The notes beneath the pieces were generated by a model that did not search any database, was not told the origin of the DNA, and worked only from the letters and a program-made list of their open reading frames with translations. A DNA stretch of 64,000 nt, taken from assembly GCA_963809695.1 (NCBI GenBank), contig CAWEKI010000010.1:124001-188000 (forward strand), read 5' to 3'. Source of the DNA: JAGDMJ01 sp963809695 (GTDB taxonomy: Bacteria > Bacteroidota > Ignavibacteria > UBA10030 > UBA6906). Shown here one piece after another: positions 26,929 through 35,120 of the stretch (its first letter is position 1; each line of letters opens with the position of its first letter). Position numbers and translations under genes: made by a program.

Positions 26929-27969
26929 ATGAATAGGCGTTCGTTAGCAAGTATTGCCCTTACGTCGGCCATTGCACTCTTTTCTCTTTCCCTGGTTGGC
27001 TGCTCGGCGTTCCAAAGCTCCCGGCAGATCGATATGAATCCGTTTGCGGAGAACACTGCCGCGATGTTCGCCGAGGCCGCGAAGGTTGGCCGTCCCGTGA
27101 GATGGAATTATCTGAAGCCGTATGTAGCGATCCCGGAGGTTCAACAAATCAAAGTCCTGGCTCAGCCTGTAATTAAGGGCCTTCGGGGGATCGTGATGTA
27201 CTCCAATCAACTCGTTGCGCTGAATATGACCTCGAAACCGGACAAGGAGAAAAACAAACTTCTTCGGACTTATTTCAAGCAAGCGGAAGCCAAAGTCGCT
27301 GACCGGTCCAAGTACGACAGTATCGGTGTCACTGCGAGTATGATGGACACGGTCTACGACAATATGGAGAAGGCGGACATTTTCCGGGAAGGAATCGAGG
27401 CCGCCTCTCCCTTAGTCAACGCTATCGTTCTCGCAATGCAGCGACGGCTCGATGAGATCGATGCGGTGATTCCTTCGGTAATCGACGCGCTCGATCAGCA
27501 GATTGAAACGGCGTACGCGGATAAGCGTCGCAATTACGATGATCTCATTCGCTTACAGGTTCAGTACCAGCATGCCGCCACGCTTCTGTATGAGGCAAAG
27601 TCGGGCAACAAGGAGGCATTCAAACAGCTTCTCGATATCGATCCCTCCATGCGTGAGTTCTTTCCATTGGTTGACAAGCCTGCTCAGAAAGACTTTGATG
27701 CGGCGGAGATGGCACTCACGGCGAGGCTTTCCAGGATCGACGGTTTTTTGCACCAACTCGACGGTGAAAAGGCCGTATATCTGCTGAGACAACAAGAACT
27801 CGAGGATCTCCGGCTCAACATGGATTCGCGCATCAAGCTTGCACGGGATGCCATCATGGTCTGGGCGCAATCGCACCGGAACCTGGGCGCAGGCATCGCG
27901 GTTCCGCCGATGATCGACGTTGCAGGAATCGCAGGTGGGCTCGCAAGGAAGGTGGTCCCGCTTCCCTGA
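26929..27969 (+). CDS. Helical lipoprotein of unknown function
   Basis: The 346-residue protein has a signal peptide with the lipobox SLVGC (Cys25). The rest is predicted helical and coiled-coil-like, with long charged heptad stretches, for example RRLDEIDAVIPSVIDALDQQ and EKAVYLLRQQELEDLRLNMD. No cysteine or known enzymatic motif is visible. I do not recognise the family. It is the first of a plus-strand series of exported proteins (28032, 28777, 29476, 30209) and may belong to the same envelope set. Confidence 0.6.
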   Translation: MNRRSLASIALTSAIALFSLSLVGCSAFQSSRQIDMNPFAENTAAMFAEAAKVGRPVRWNYLKPYVAIPEVQQIKVLAQPVIKGLRGIVMYSNQLVALNMTSKPDKEKNKLLRTYFKQAEAKVADRSKYDSIGVTASMMDTVYDNMEKADIFREGIEAASPLVNAIVLAMQRRLDEIDAVIPSVIDALDQQIETAYADKRRNYDDLIRLQVQYQHAATLLYEAKSGNKEAFKQLLDIDPSMREFFPLVDKPAQKDFDAAEMALTARLSRIDGFLHQLDGEKAVYLLRQQELEDLRLNMDSRIKLARDAIMVWAQSHRNLGAGIAVPPMIDVAGIAGGLARKVVPLP

Positions 27970-28031
27970 CCGTACATTCGTCTGCAATTCAAACGCTGCA
28001 AATAAACTTCTTTACTATATCTGGAGGATGC

Positions 28032-28706
28032 ATGACCAAACGATTACTTCACTTGATATGCGGTGCAACGTTCCTTGCGCTCCTGGTCGCCGCGATGATG
28101 CCGCAACAAGGTTTGTCGCAGGACAAAGGGATTGAAATTGGCGGCACGTATTCCTACATGTGGGCTGGATCCTGCCACCTCTACCAAGGCGAGATCCAGA
28201 TGGAGGACGGGAGTCAGTGGGGTGGCTTCGCGAGCTTCAGCCTGAGGCCCGATACAAAGCTTGAACTCAGCTACTTGAATTCCCAAAGCAACGCAAAATT
28301 CTATGCCTACTCCTACATACCCCAGGATTTTCCGCAGCTTAACGACGTGAACACTCCGGTGACGATTCAGTACTTCCAATTGGGATCGATCTATCAGATT
28401 GACAAGGGGAAGGCTTCACCGTTCTTCGGCGTTTACCTGGGAGCTGCCTACTTTCACCCGACAGGCACGGCCCCGAAGGGGGTGACATACAGTGACAAAT
28501 GGAACTTCGCGATGTCGTTCGCAGGCGGTGTAAAGCTGTATGCGTCCGACAAGTTCGGCATCCGGCTGCAGGGACGCCTGCTCCTCCCGATGTATTTCTC
28601 AGGTGGAAGCATGTATGTAGGCACAGGCGGGGCAGGGGTGGCAGTAGGGGCTGGCATTCCTATCGTCCAGGGCGATGTCGGTGTTGGCATCTTTCTGCGA
28701 CTGTAG
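28032..28706 (+). CDS. Small outer-membrane beta-barrel protein
   Basis: The 224-residue product has a GGAGG site, a signal peptide (about 31 residues, GLS-Q) and regular strands such as IEIGGTYSYMWAGS, GFASFSLRPDTKLELSY and ASPFFGVYLGAAYF. Glycine-rich late strands and the end FLRL fit an OmpA-like eight-stranded barrel. No function can be inferred. It is 62 bases downstream of a helical lipoprotein gene and 70 bases upstream of a DUF4136-type lipoprotein gene. Confidence 0.7.
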   Translation: MTKRLLHLICGATFLALLVAAMMPQQGLSQDKGIEIGGTYSYMWAGSCHLYQGEIQMEDGSQWGGFASFSLRPDTKLELSYLNSQSNAKFYAYSYIPQDFPQLNDVNTPVTIQYFQLGSIYQIDKGKASPFFGVYLGAAYFHPTGTAPKGVTYSDKWNFAMSFAGGVKLYASDKFGIRLQGRLLLPMYFSGGSMYVGTGGAGVAVGAGIPIVQGDVGVGIFLRL

Positions 28707-28776
28707 GCAGGTGGGTTGACCGAGATCAGAATAACGAGAAACAAGATAGATATCACTTATGAAAGGAAGTATCACA

Positions 28777-29439
28777 ATGAAGACAGAAAGAAAGACGGCA
28801 CAGCGGTGGCTTCTCCCGCTCGTTGTGTTGACGGCAGGTGTCGTTTTTAGTTCCTGCTACGAGGACTATGGGCTCACCACGGCGGACTACGACACGCAGT
28901 TCACGCACTATGCGGCAGGGACGAATTTCCAAATGTACAAGTATTTTGTCATGCCGGACACGATCGTGCACCTCTATGACACTACTAAGACAGATCCGCT
29001 CAAGAGCGCCCGCAAATTTGATTCCCAGATCCTTTCCCTTACGGCCAGCAACCTTGAGGCCCGGGGTTACCAACGAATAACCATGCAGGACACTGCCGGG
29101 AAATCCGGTGTAACGCTGGTCTGTCTCCTTGGCCAGTTCTCTTCTACGTACACGGGATACTATTATACTTACTGGTATGGATACTGGGGTTGGTATTGGC
29201 CCGGTTACTATCCTGGCTACTATCCGCCGGCGTACGGAGGGACATACGAATATACGACCGGAACAAACGTCACCGAGCTCGTCGACCTGGGTCAAACGAA
29301 ACAACAGCAAAAAATCGTTCCCGTCTGGACCGGAATTATTAAGGGGCTTACTGGGTCGACCTCCACTGCCGGGTCTCGAATAACAAATGGAATAAACAAG
29401 ATCTTTGAAATATCACCGTATCTCTACTCTGGCGAATAA
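28777..29439 (+). CDS. DUF4136-type lipoprotein with Tyr/Trp-rich insert
   Basis: The 220-residue product starts at MKTERK with AAAGGAA upstream (an in-frame codon at 28759 adds 6 residues). The lipobox FSSC places the lipid on Cys27. The mature part begins YGLTTADYDTQFTHYAAGTNF and continues TYKYFV-like, as in DUF4136 proteins. Residues 125-159 form an extraordinary aromatic stretch with about 15 Tyr and 4 Trp in 35 residues, which interrupts the domain before a final helix. The role is unknown. The same architecture recurs at 30209, on the other side of a barrel gene. Confidence 0.7.
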   Translation: MKTERKTAQRWLLPLVVLTAGVVFSSCYEDYGLTTADYDTQFTHYAAGTNFQMYKYFVMPDTIVHLYDTTKTDPLKSARKFDSQILSLTASNLEARGYQRITMQDTAGKSGVTLVCLLGQFSSTYTGYYYTYWYGYWGWYWPGYYPGYYPPAYGGTYEYTTGTNVTELVDLGQTKQQQKIVPVWTGIIKGLTGSTSTAGSRITNGINKIFEISPYLYSGE

Positions 29440-29475
29440 CGGACTTGTGAAAAACCCATTACCAACAAGGATGCG

Positions 29476-30102
29476 ATGAACCCTATGAAACTACTTAAGA
29501 TATTCGTTTTGGCAGCGCTGTTCGCCGGAACGGCGATGGCGCAGGGAAAGGTCCTGAGCGGATTTACCTGGAACATCGGCCTGCCTACAGGGCGGCTGAC
29601 GAACTTCATGGACAAGGCCAGCTATGGCGGCTTTGGCTTTGAGACTCATTCATTTTTGTCTGATGACTTCGCCGTCGGAGGCTCGATCTCCTGGAACTAC
29701 TGGAGCGAGATGACGGGGGAGACCATCCCGCTCAAGCAGGGGGCAGTGAGCGGCACGCAGATCAGGTACGTCAATTCGATTCCGATCCTTCTTAACGCGA
29801 CTTTTTACTTGGGAGGAAAACGGGATGACCTCAGACCATTTCTTGGGCTGAGTACCGGAGCGTACTATATCCTGCAGCGGCTTGATATGGGCATCTATTC
29901 ACTCGACAATGATCACTGGCATTTCGGGCTTGCCCCCGAAGCAGGCTTCCTCTTCCGGGCGTCGGATGACACCTATATCACGGCAGCCGGTCGCTACAAT
30001 TATGCGTTCAGTTCGGGGGAAACGGTGTCAGGAGACAGCAAAAACACCATCGCGTACTGGGGGATCAACATTGGCATCGCCTATACGCCCTCCTGGTTCT
30101 AA
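29476..30102 (+). CDS. Small outer-membrane beta-barrel protein
   Basis: The 208-residue product has two adjacent candidate ATGs (29476 and 29485), a signal peptide ending AMA-Q and eight or so amphipathic strands (FTWNIGLPTGRLTNFM, FGFETHSFLSDDFAVGGSIS, LNATFYLGGKRDD). It ends in IAYTPSWF, an aromatic C-terminus suited to BAM insertion. This resembles the OmpA-like transmembrane family found widely in Bacteroidota. The location between two Tyr-rich lipoproteins suggests that they work together (inference). Confidence 0.7.
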   Translation: MNPMKLLKIFVLAALFAGTAMAQGKVLSGFTWNIGLPTGRLTNFMDKASYGGFGFETHSFLSDDFAVGGSISWNYWSEMTGETIPLKQGAVSGTQIRYVNSIPILLNATFYLGGKRDDLRPFLGLSTGAYYILQRLDMGIYSLDNDHWHFGLAPEAGFLFRASDDTYITAAGRYNYAFSSGETVSGDSKNTIAYWGINIGIAYTPSWF

Positions 30103-30127
30103 CCGGCCGGGACGGTTTCACATGACG

Positions 30128-30157
30128 AAAAAGGCGCTCCCCTGGGGCGCCTTTCTT
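30128..30157 (+). terminator. Rho-independent terminator
   Basis: AAAGGCG (30130-30136) pairs with CGCCTTT (30148-30154), preceded by A-rich and followed by T-rich bases. It lies about 25 bases after the barrel gene. Confidence 0.7.
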
Positions 30158-30208
30158 CGCAACATAGCGTCTGCATGTTCCTAATCCCCACAGATATGAG
30201 GTAGTATC

Positions 30209-30853
30209 ATGAAGACTGCTCTGCACACTGTCGTTCTTTTGACGATCACATTCCTGATGGGCTGCGGGACTGCTCAGGAGGTGACAAACTTCTGGAAGAA
30301 TCCCAAACAATCCGAGAACAGGCCGTACAAGACAATTTTCGTCATGGCAATCACGCAGAACGCGGCGGCACGAAATACCCTGGAGACTGACCTGGCAGCC
30401 GCGGCCGAAGAACGAGGTTTCAAGGCGGTGAAAAGCGTCGATGCGCTTCCCGGCACGTTTTCAAAACCGGCTCCCTCCTCCAAAGAAGAAATGCTGGCAA
30501 AACTGCGGGAACTGAACTGTGACGCGGTATTCACCGTGTCGCTGCTGGACGTGAAGAGTGATCAACGGTACGTGCCGGGGACAACCACGTATGCTGCCGC
30601 ATATGCGCCGTATCCGCAGTACAACTACTACGGTAATTTTTACGGATACTACAGCACAATGTACCCGGCGGTTTCCACTCCGGGGTATTATACCGAAGAC
30701 AAGACGTACTTCATAGAAGGAAACCTGTACGACGCTAAGACCGAAGAAATCCAATTCTCGATGCAATCTAGGGCATGGAATCCCAGCAGCCTTAGCAGTT
30801 TCAGCAGAGGATATACCAAACTGCTCTTCGATCAGTTGAGCCCGAAGAGGTAG
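30209..30853 (+). CDS. Lipoprotein with Tyr-rich segment, DUF4136-like
   Basis: The 214-residue product has a lipobox FLMGC (Cys19). The early part NRPYKTIFVMAITQNAAAR, then LAAAAEERGFKAVKS, is the conserved core of small envelope lipoproteins related to DUF4136. A Tyr-rich stretch (about residues 123-160) separates it from a final strand-rich part, YFIEGNLYDAKTEEIQFSMQ. Although it is less aromatic than the insert at 28777, the location within the fold is the same. Function unknown. Transcription is independent of the preceding barrel gene, because a terminator lies between them. Confidence 0.65.
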   Translation: MKTALHTVVLLTITFLMGCGTAQEVTNFWKNPKQSENRPYKTIFVMAITQNAAARNTLETDLAAAAEERGFKAVKSVDALPGTFSKPAPSSKEEMLAKLRELNCDAVFTVSLLDVKSDQRYVPGTTTYAAAYAPYPQYNYYGNFYGYYSTMYPAVSTPGYYTEDKTYFIEGNLYDAKTEEIQFSMQSRAWNPSSLSSFSRGYTKLLFDQLSPKR

Positions 30854-30926
30854 GTGGACGTGATTTCCTGCTCTCACATGGTATACCTATGGTTCGGAGG
30901 GGCAGGAGGGAGGACACCTGCAAACT

Positions 30927-31100
30927 CTATTCGAGGCGCATGCGTCGCGGTGAAGTTCCGATGCTGCTCCAGAGGAACTGGCGGGATCTGAGAATCTTAT
31001 CGTCCAGCTTCTGATACGCCGGGTCATCGTGCTTTCCATCGTAATGGACGCTCAGGTAATCGGAGCTCGGATCAAGGACTTCCCGCCAGATGCATGGAGG
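30927..31100 (-). pseudogene. Remnant of a gene 3' end, family not recognised
   Basis: On the minus strand, 57 codons end in a TAG at 30927-30929 and read as a convincing protein tail (WREVLDPSSDYLSVHYDGKH, then DDPAYQKLDDKILRSRQFLW). The frame meets a stop just upstream, at a 39-bp inverted repeat (31096-31134), and has no start codon or ribosome site. It looks like the end of a gene whose front was lost at that repeat. I cannot name the family. The remaining part of the gap 30854-31378 shows nothing else. Confidence 0.35.
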
Positions 31101-31134
31101 TCTCAGTGCTCAACTCCTCGTACTGGAGACCTCC
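31096..31134. repeat. Inverted repeat at the break of a gene remnant
   Basis: GGAGGTCTCAGT (31096-31107) is nearly complementary to ACTGGAGACCTCC (31122-31134), with one bulged base. It marks the point where the reading frame of the minus-strand remnant ends. Confidence 0.5.
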
Positions 31135-31378
31135 ATTCTGACTTCTGGCGTGGTGCTAGTTGCATTGCTCGAAATCTTGACGTATATTGACCGCGGTTAG
31201 GCACCCAGTCACTGCTCTTCTTCACTTCTTCACGTGGCCATTCAACATCTCTCCTCGTTGGCGTTATTCTCCTGGGGACTTCTGGCACCGTCTGCATGGA
31301 GCAAAGGGATACTCACACCAATCTCGCGTGAGTTCTGCATCGACCACCGATCAATCACAAAATATCATTGGAGGAAGC

Positions 31379-34315
31379 ATGAGGAGTGTTGCTACGGTTC
31401 TGCTAGCGTTGACCTTTACTGCGCTGTTATCTTCGCAGGCAATGGCTCAGCTGTTTAAGGATGATTTTGCCGGAGCGGTCGGCGATACCTTGAACGGGCA
31501 CGGCTACACCGTTCAGCCAACGCCATCCTATGTGAACTCCGTCAAAGTGGTGAGCCCGGGGCTCTTCTACGGCGTGTATCCTGGCTCCGGCATTGGTAAT
31601 GCCGCCGGGTTGAAAAGCAGCGGTCAGGACGTGTATGCCTCATTCCCCCCGGACAGTGTCGGCTCTCTGTACGCCGCCTTCATGGTGAATTTCTCGGCGG
31701 TTCAAAACGCAGGTGATTACTTCTTTGCCTTCTCGCCGACTTCCTCCACCTTCAACTACGCTTTGAGGTTGTACGCCAAGTCGGACACGGCGGGTGGTTT
31801 CTATCTGGGCGTCACGAAAAGCAATGAGAGTCCAGTGAAGTATGGGACGACGCATTTCAGCCTCAACACCACCCACCTTGTCGCTGTGAAGTATACATTC
31901 GTCGCCGCCGATTCAAACGACGTATGCTCAGTGTATGCCTTTGCTGATCCAAACCTGCCGGAAACGGAACCCGGCACCGCCGAGATCAACGGTTACAACG
32001 GCTCGACAAGAGCGGATGTCCCAAATCTCGCATTCTTTACGTTGCGCCAGGGAAGTTCTTCCAATGCTCCCACGCTGACCATAGACGGCTTACGGATCGC
32101 CACGTCGTGGGCTGGCGCGCTGGGGATCGGGCCGACGGCCCAGATCACCCCGAAGGCACTCGATTTCGGCAATATTACCCCGGGCCTGGAAAAGGTTGAC
32201 AGTGTTCTCATCAGAAATGCAGGGACACTCCCGCTCGAGATATCGGGCGTCACATCCGACGATCCGGTCTTTGCGGTGACTCCGTTAACCGCTACGCTCG
32301 CGGCACGGGATAGCGCCTGGTTCCGGGTCACATTTGCCTCTCCGGTTGCTGGAGTGCATGCAGGGACCATCACTTTCCACAGTAATGGAATCTATGCTAC
32401 AGACTCTGTGGTAACGGTCACCGGCGCAGCGGTCAAGGCCGGATTCAGTGTGACGCCTTCATCATTGTCCTTCGGCCAGGTGTGGACTGACAGCCCGAAG
32501 ACTGACACACTTACGGTCACAAACGGCGACGCATCAACGTCGCTTCTGATTGATTCGGTCAAATCCACCAACGTAAATTTCTCGGTGACTCCGGCTGTCG
32601 CGACGATCGACACGATGCAGAGCATGGAGTTCGAGGTGCGCTTCCATCCGTCTTCGGCTGGAGCCGACAGCGGGCTGATCATCTTCTACCACAGCGCCGC
32701 AACGCATCAGGACACAGTGGCTGTTACAGGAACCGGCGCCGTGAAGGTGGCAGCACTTGTCCTGGAACAGCACGAAGCATCCTTTGGTCGGGTCCTCATT
32801 GGCCATTCTAAAACCGACAGCGTCAAGATCAAGAACAGCGGCGAACTCACACTTACCATCAGCAGCGTGACGAACATCGATACAGCGCTGTTCCATGTAG
32901 ACCTGGAAAGCAGCTCGGTCCTGGCTGGTGACAGTACCTGGGTCAGAGTGACCTTCCAGCCTCTCACCATCGGGGCGAAGGCGGATACGATCGTCTTCTC
33001 AAGCAATGCCCCGGAAGGTGTTGATACCCTTGTTGTGAACGGCATCAGCGACGTTCCGGCCGCGATATTCGTGCTCACACCGAGGTCGGTCGCGTTCGGG
33101 AATCTCCGCGCTGGAGGGGGGCGGACAGATACCGTGAGGCTCAAGAACGACGGGGAATTGACTCTGAGGATCGCCGGATTCACGCAGAAAGACACCACGT
33201 TTCATGTGACGATGGAAGCTGATTCAGTCCAGGCCGGCGACAGCACGCGGTTGTTTGTGCGGTTCGCGCCCCGGACGATCGGCACCTACAAGGATTCCGT
33301 CGTCTTCACGAGCAACGCCGCTGAAGGGACCGATACATTGTACCTCAGCGGGACCGCGAGCGACGTCATCACGGTGGCTGCTGCCCGTGCGCTGCCAAAC
33401 GGCTCAGAGGTTATCGTGCGCGGCATCGTGACCCGGGCGATGGGGTCGTACACCTTCCTCCAGGATGCAACGGGGGGGGTGATCATGTACTCCAACGTGG
33501 TCGGCGCGCCGGCGCACGACTCTGTTGCCAGCGGCTACATCAAGCCTGGGGACCTCATGGAGATCAGTGGGATCACGTCCGAATACCGCGCGCTCAAGGA
33601 AATCGCGACCACCGGCATCCTGAGTTTCCAGCGGATATCGCGAGGGAATTCGGTACCTCAGCCGCAGCTCGTGACGCTTGCCGAGATCGCCAGCAATGGC
33701 GAACAGTATGAAGCCGAGCTGATAACGGTCAAGAAAGTCCGGTTCACCAGCGCTTCCGGGAAATTCATGAACGCCCTGTCGTATGCCATCGCGGATTCAT
33801 CGGACGCCACCGGTGCAGTAGTACTTCGGGTTCAGGGCGCGACCGATACGGAGCTTGGCGGGTTGAACATACCGACCGGGACATTCACCTTCACAGGTGT
33901 GCTTGGTCAGTTCTCATCTACCCCATCGGGTGGTTATCAGCTGTTGCCGGTAGATACCACGGATGTGGTCGCGGACCCGGTTGTTGGAATCGCGGCCATG
34001 CCGACCGGCGTGCCTAGCGTATTCGAGTTGGGGCAGAACTTCCCCAATCCATTCAATCCGACGACCACGATCCAGTATGGGCTTCCGGTGGAAAGCCGGG
34101 TCACCGTGAAGATCTATTCGGTGCTTGGCCAGGAAGTCCGGAACCTCGTCAGCGAGACCCAGAAGGCGAGTTACTATCGCATCGCGTGGGATGGCCTCAA
34201 CCAGTTCGGGGCATCGGTTGCCACCGGTATCTACTTCTATCGCATCAGCGCGGAGCCGACGGCAAAGGGCGCCTCGCCGTTCGTTCAGGTCAGGAAGATG
34301 CTGATGCTGAAGTAA
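31379..34315 (+). CDS. Type IX-secreted protein with HYDIN-like repeats and OB-fold domain
   Basis: The 978-residue product starts at ATG 31379 behind GGAGG; a frame from 31187 would add 64 residues with no signal. Order of parts: signal peptide (AMA-Q); a lectin-like region to about 250; four roughly 100-residue ASH/HYDIN-like repeats (about 250-660), each with a xxFGxVxxGxxKTDxVxxxN core; an OB-fold/DUF5689-like domain (VIVRGIVTRAMGSYTFLQDA); and a type IX C-terminal domain from about 880 (NFPNPFNPTTTIQY, YSVLGQEVRNLV). It is probably cell-surface or released. HYDIN repeats usually support protein or carbohydrate contacts. A strong terminator follows. Confidence 0.85.
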   Translation: MRSVATVLLALTFTALLSSQAMAQLFKDDFAGAVGDTLNGHGYTVQPTPSYVNSVKVVSPGLFYGVYPGSGIGNAAGLKSSGQDVYASFPPDSVGSLYAAFMVNFSAVQNAGDYFFAFSPTSSTFNYALRLYAKSDTAGGFYLGVTKSNESPVKYGTTHFSLNTTHLVAVKYTFVAADSNDVCSVYAFADPNLPETEPGTAEINGYNGSTRADVPNLAFFTLRQGSSSNAPTLTIDGLRIATSWAGALGIGPTAQITPKALDFGNITPGLEKVDSVLIRNAGTLPLEISGVTSDDPVFAVTPLTATLAARDSAWFRVTFASPVAGVHAGTITFHSNGIYATDSVVTVTGAAVKAGFSVTPSSLSFGQVWTDSPKTDTLTVTNGDASTSLLIDSVKSTNVNFSVTPAVATIDTMQSMEFEVRFHPSSAGADSGLIIFYHSAATHQDTVAVTGTGAVKVAALVLEQHEASFGRVLIGHSKTDSVKIKNSGELTLTISSVTNIDTALFHVDLESSSVLAGDSTWVRVTFQPLTIGAKADTIVFSSNAPEGVDTLVVNGISDVPAAIFVLTPRSVAFGNLRAGGGRTDTVRLKNDGELTLRIAGFTQKDTTFHVTMEADSVQAGDSTRLFVRFAPRTIGTYKDSVVFTSNAAEGTDTLYLSGTASDVITVAAARALPNGSEVIVRGIVTRAMGSYTFLQDATGGVIMYSNVVGAPAHDSVASGYIKPGDLMEISGITSEYRALKEIATTGILSFQRISRGNSVPQPQLVTLAEIASNGEQYEAELITVKKVRFTSASGKFMNALSYAIADSSDATGAVVLRVQGATDTELGGLNIPTGTFTFTGVLGQFSSTPSGGYQLLPVDTTDVVADPVVGIAAMPTGVPSVFELGQNFPNPFNPTTTIQYGLPVESRVTVKIYSVLGQEVRNLVSETQKASYYRIAWDGLNQFGASVATGIYFYRISAEPTAKGASPFVQVRKMLMLK

Positions 34316-34339
34316 CCCCGCGTTTTACGCCTGTGTCAG

Positions 34340-34371
34340 AAAAGCCCCGGTCGAGATTGGCCGGGGCTTTT
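34340..34371 (+). terminator. Rho-independent terminator
   Basis: AAAAGCCCCGG (34340-34350) pairs perfectly with CCGGGGCTTTT (34361-34371), an 11-bp stem 24 bases after the type IX cargo gene. Confidence 0.9.
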
Positions 34372-34460
34372 CTCTGTGTGTCTCGCTTTCCAAGGTATGA
34401 GATCGAAACCATCCGTAAGGCTGGCTCTGGGACTGAAGTGAAGATTGACTGGCGGCAATG

Positions 34461-34489
34461 TTGACTCTTTCCCGTGTTCTTGTTATACT
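34461..34489 (+). promoter_or_regulatory. Sigma-70-type promoter
   Basis: TTGACT (34461-34466) and TATACT (34484-34489) with a 17-base spacer. It lies in the 428-bp gap 34316-34743 and would transcribe the STAS gene with a leader of about 250 bases, in which I see nothing else. Confidence 0.6.
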
Positions 34490-34743
34490 CCAGCGTTGAT
34501 GAGCTCACGGCCCCATTCCATCCCATCCATAGACGTTCACCGCCGTGCTCATACTCAGAGCTCTGGCTGTTCTTTTCCCCCTGCAATGTGCTCACTCTTG
34601 CTCACGACGGCCGGTGCCCTGGTTTCTCTGGTTCGTTCTGAATAGCGCCATGCTGTTTGCAGCCGGCTTTCTCCGAGCCCTCGTTTCGATTTTGCCAGGT
34701 TGATTTTCGCGATCATTCGTTTCCATTATGCCGTGGAGGTGCC

Positions 34744-35085
34744 GTGGCAACCAGAACGTCCATAGTGAAGGGGGACATAGCGGTCGTTGATATCCATGGG
34801 AATCTGGTGGGCGGGGAAGAGACTACGGCTTTCCAGCAGGCTATCGTGGAATTACTCGACCACCAATATCGGAAACTGGTGCTGAATTTCAAGGATGTTC
34901 CCTTCATCAACAGCACCGGGTTGGGTGTGCTCATCGGTGCCCATACATCGTCGGTGCGGAGGGGATGTCAGCTGGTGGTCTGCAACCTCAACAACAGCGT
35001 CAGCAGCCTGCTGGTTATTACAGGGCTGAAGATCATTCTGAACGTGAAAGGGACGCGGGAGGAGGCGGTTGCGTCGTTAGTGTGA
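34744..35085 (+). CDS. STAS-domain anti-sigma-factor antagonist
   Basis: The start is placed at GTG 34744 because GGAGGT lies four bases upstream and the STAS fold begins there (113 residues). A longer frame from 34657 would add 29 residues. The phosphorylation loop INSTGLGVL matches the SpoIIAA/RsbV signature with Ser at the acceptor site. It should bind an anti-sigma kinase or act as a phosphorylatable switch. No RsbW-like kinase or sigma factor is encoded nearby. The gene is convergent with the hybrid regulator at 35121. Confidence 0.85.
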   Translation: MATRTSIVKGDIAVVDIHGNLVGGEETTAFQQAIVELLDHQYRKLVLNFKDVPFINSTGLGVLIGAHTSSVRRGCQLVVCNLNNSVSSLLVITGLKIILNVKGTREEAVASLV

Positions 35086-35120
35086 CAAACAGTAGCTAGT
35101 TGGTAACTGCTGGCTACAGA

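Noticed and set aside
31187..31378. 64-residue N-terminal extension of the HYDIN-repeat protein
   Set aside because: A GGAGG site and signal peptide mark the start at 31379; the extension is probably leader sequence.
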